Part shown: one piece after another, positions 62,038-64,000 of the stretch
Position numbering within the stretch: the first letter of the stretch is position 1
Layout of the letters: every line of letters begins with the position of its first letter
Assembly (NCBI RefSeq): GCF_001640025.1
Contig: NC_031674.1
Span: 1,054,001-1,118,000 of the forward strand
Origin: Sugiyamaella lignohabitans
Taxonomy: Eukaryota; Ascomycota; Dipodascomycetes; Dipodascales; Trichomonascaceae
Length of the DNA stretch: 64,000 bases
Direction of reading: 5' to 3'
Position numbers and translations under genes: made by a program
Notes under the pieces: model-generated
The model's database searches: none
Seen by the model: the letters and a program-made list of their open reading frames with translations, nothing else
What the model was told of the DNA's origin: nothing

Positions 62038-64000
62038 TCAGGTGTCGAGGAAGTCGCGTTTGACGTTGAGGAGGCTGGAGGGGTGGTAGCCCTGGTCGGA
62101 CAGTTCCCACACGAGCTGGGTACAGTGTTCGGCCAGTCGTTGGAGTGAAGGAACCGCCGGCTTGCCTTGAGAGACGAGGATGGCCGAGTTGAGTTCTTCA
62201 GCCAACGGGACCAGTTCCTGGTTGCTGATGATATATGCCAGCTCTGGTGACGAGCCAGGGTCTTCATACGCCAGCAGCGAGAATATTGTCGACAGAGTGC
62301 TGGTGATAGTCGGGTTGGTGTCGTTTTTATACTCCTTACGAAGATCCTGACCGTATTGAATGGCTGCGTTGAGATAGTCGCGATGCGAAGTTGACGTTGA
62401 TGATGAGGGTGAAGAGGAAGAAGAGGCTGATGGAATCGACTTTCGGACGAGCGACACGAATTTCCGACAGTGCATCTTGAACTTGATTAGATAGTTGTCT
62501 TCTAGGACAGTGGGATAGAACACATTGAGCAGTTTGAGTGCTCCGTCGATATCCTCGTCGAGAATATACGACCGGATTCTCTGGCGGTTCAATACATCCA
62601 GTTTCATCTTCTTGTCTTCTTCGTTCAGCATCTCGTCGTCTTCGTCGTTGTTATTGTTGTTGTTAGGTGTCTCGTCGATATCCATAAGTGACGACTCGTC
62701 GTCCAGTTGCTCGAAATTAATGGCCTTTTCTTCGTTTTTCCGCTCTTTATCGAACGCTTTGGCCGTTTCAATATACCCCACGTGGTTGAAATACGATGCA
62801 ACAATGTCTTTAATGAACCGCCAGTCTTTGCTTGTATCGTCTGGATCCGAATTCGACGCTCCAGATCGCCCAGAAACAGGGTCTAATTCATCAATCATAT
62901 TAGCAGGCGGTTTCGACAAATCAATCTGGGTCAGAACTTTATTCTTCATGGTCATGACATACTCTTCAATATCGAATCTGAACTCCTCGCTGCCAAAATT
63001 CGTGTGTACAATCTCACCAGATTTCAATCCGATACATGGGAATAGAATTCCCTTCACATCTTGGAAAGCTGTTCCTAGAGGCAGTCCGTTCTTGGTGTAA
63101 AAGATTGAGTCTTTATAAAAATTAACGCCACATCCAATGACATCGCCAACATTGATTTTCGGCCCGAAACTCTTGGACTGGCTTTGTCCAGCCGAAATAC
63201 GACCATCGTCGCCATGGAACCCCCAGGTTCTGCTGTCCATACCAGGCACTTTGGTTAGTCCTGCCTCGATATCACAGATTCCTACAGAGATAAACTCTTC
63301 TATGCCGTGTTCTAACACTTCTACTTCATAGTAGAATACACCACACAAAGGTGGAATGGCATGGCTGGTCTTTAAGACCGCTACGCTATGTGGAGACGAT
63401 GAGCTGGAACTCGGTTTGGTCTGCACCACCGAGTAGTCGATACGAGTTCCTTCACTATCAAGACCGACATTTTGGTCGATCTCTGGTTTGGCCCATCGAG
63501 TAGGAAGAGGAGGTAGTCCAATATCTTTACGACTTGGAATTGAACTGTCTACAGTAGTTCCTGATCGAGAAGCAGACAAACCGCCATTGCTTCCCAAAGT
63601 AGATGTCGATGACAATGGTTTGGCAGTGTTAGAAGAAGACGACGACGACGAATTCAACAGATAATTGTTATTATTTGGTTGAGAAACTGTTGATGCTGAC
63701 GACGATGATGTCAATGATGAAATAGACATGGATGCAGCAGCACCTGAACCAGAACCCGAACCAGATCCTGATCCAGCAGCCAGTCGTCTAAGCCCTGAAA
63801 CAGTCTGTTGTTGTTGATTCTCTTCACTCGACCTTGATCCCGTTCCTGATCCCGTAGTTGCGCTATTATCAGCAGATACCGAGCTGGCTTCTTGACCAGT
63901 CGAACCAGTACTACCACTACCAACTTCTGTCCAATTGCCGTCTCTGTACACTCTCCTGCCAGCATTCGACCTTAAATACATGTCCAAAGGAACCTCTATA
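62038..64000 (-). CDS. VID30: GID complex subunit Vid30/Gid1 (RanBPM), N-terminus at the window edge
   Basis: The frame runs from a stop at 62038 to the right edge without interruption. The first ATG inside is at 63981-63979 (MYLRSNAGRRVYRDG), but the frame stays open beyond it, so the true start may be outside. A Ser/Gly-rich N-terminus is followed by a SPRY domain at about residues 155-325 (CGVFYYEVEVLEHG, ISVGICDIEAG, TWGFHGDDGRISAG, DVIGCGVNFYKDSIFYTKNG). LisH follows at about 390-420 (IVASYFNHVGYIETAKAF), then CTLH (RQRIRSYILDEDIDGALKLL, FKMHCRKFVSLV) and a CRA-type C-terminus. This is the order in Vid30/Gid1, the substrate-receptor scaffold of the GID/CTLH ubiquitin ligase that degrades gluconeogenic enzymes when glucose returns. 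Confidence 0.9.
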   Translation of the reverse strand, partial: IEVPLDMYLRSNAGRRVYRDGNWTEVGSGSTGSTGQEASSVSADNSATTGSGTGSRSSEENQQQQTVSGLRRLAAGSGSGSGSGSGAAASMSISSLTSSSSASTVSQPNNNNYLLNSSSSSSSNTAKPLSSTSTLGSNGGLSASRSGTTVDSSIPSRKDIGLPPLPTRWAKPEIDQNVGLDSEGTRIDYSVVQTKPSSSSSSPHSVAVLKTSHAIPPLCGVFYYEVEVLEHGIEEFISVGICDIEAGLTKVPGMDSRTWGFHGDDGRISAGQSQSKSFGPKINVGDVIGCGVNFYKDSIFYTKNGLPLGTAFQDVKGILFPCIGLKSGEIVHTNFGSEEFRFDIEEYVMTMKNKVLTQIDLSKPPANMIDELDPVSGRSGASNSDPDDTSKDWRFIKDIVASYFNHVGYIETAKAFDKERKNEEKAINFEQLDDESSLMDIDETPNNNNNNDEDDEMLNEEDKKMKLDVLNRQRIRSYILDEDIDGALKLLNVFYPTVLEDNYLIKFKMHCRKFVSLVRKSIPSASSSSSPSSSTSTSHRDYLNAAIQYGQDLRKEYKNDTNPTITSTLSTIFSLLAYEDPGSSPELAYIISNQELVPLAEELNSAILVSQGKPAVPSLQRLAEHCTQLVWELSDQGYHPSSLLNVKRDFLDT

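Noticed and set aside
1..64000. tRNA or rRNA genes
   Set aside because: I searched by eye for A- and B-box patterns and cloverleaf ends and found none convincing; a tRNA scan would be decisive.

Overview
The window looks like a stretch of nuclear chromosome from a budding yeast of the Yarrowia/Blastobotrys/Sugiyamaella side of Saccharomycotina (Dipodascales-type). This is an inference. The reasons are: compact genes with a single product each; about 16 short spliceosomal introns with GTAAGT-like donors and CTAAC branch sites lying very close to the acceptor; CTG codons at conserved leucines (for example the Leu of DGGLYIP in threonine synthase, codon at 14800), which excludes the CUG-Ser clade; and typical yeast orthologues (UPS1, ATG7, SRP54, THR4, YSH1, IRC6, PHS1, ERJ5, SAPS, MHF2, SEC2, POT1, RGT1, OST5, VID30).

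Layout, left to right. A truncated choline/ethanolamine kinase (-) and an unrecognised 745-residue protein (-) come first. Then follow spliced UPS1 (+), a spliced RRM/RGG protein resembling Rim4 (+), four-exon ATG7 (+), SRP54 (+) and THR4 (+, with a Gcn4-type TGACTCA upstream). YSH1 (-, 3 exons) and IRC6 (+, 3 exons) are divergent; PHS1 (-) and ERJ5 (+) are divergent. After these lie a small two-TM unknown (-), a SIT4-associated SAPS protein (-, 2 exons), MHF2/CENP-X (+), a spliced membrane protein with amphipathic repeats (+), a ferric reductase (+), SEC2 (+) and peroxisomal thiolase POT1 (+). Next come an orphan secreted cysteine-rich protein (+), a CreC/WDR20-like WD40 protein (-), an Rgt1-like Zn2Cys6 regulator (-, 3 exons, one of only 15 nt) and a 3.3-kb gene-free block. 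The right end holds a CHY zinc-finger protein (+), OST5 (+, 4 exons), a mitochondrial-type protein (+) and VID30/GID1 (-, probably cut by the right edge).

The striking feature is a dispersed GC-rich palindromic repeat family. I count about 36 copies: 17 two-arm inverted repeats of roughly 140-160 bp, 15 single arms of roughly 55-65 bp, and 4 short relics. Each arm begins TGCCTCCGGCGGCTGGGG (or ends with its complement) and contains two small hairpins whose stems are constant while the three-base loops vary. No copy lies in an exon. Copies sit just after stop codons, between genes, or inside introns: 8 of the 16 introns I could reconstruct carry one. Most other long ORFs in the window are translations of these repeats or antisense shadows.

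Functionally the genes are ordinary housekeeping: lipid and mitochondrial biology (UPS1, PHS1, choline kinase, POT1), protein targeting and glycosylation (SRP54, ERJ5, OST5), turnover and autophagy (ATG7, VID30), and mRNA processing (YSH1). There is no operon-like or pathway cluster. The unusual biology is the repeat family and its relation to introns and 3' ends, plus the orphan secreted protein at about 45.2-45.9 kb.
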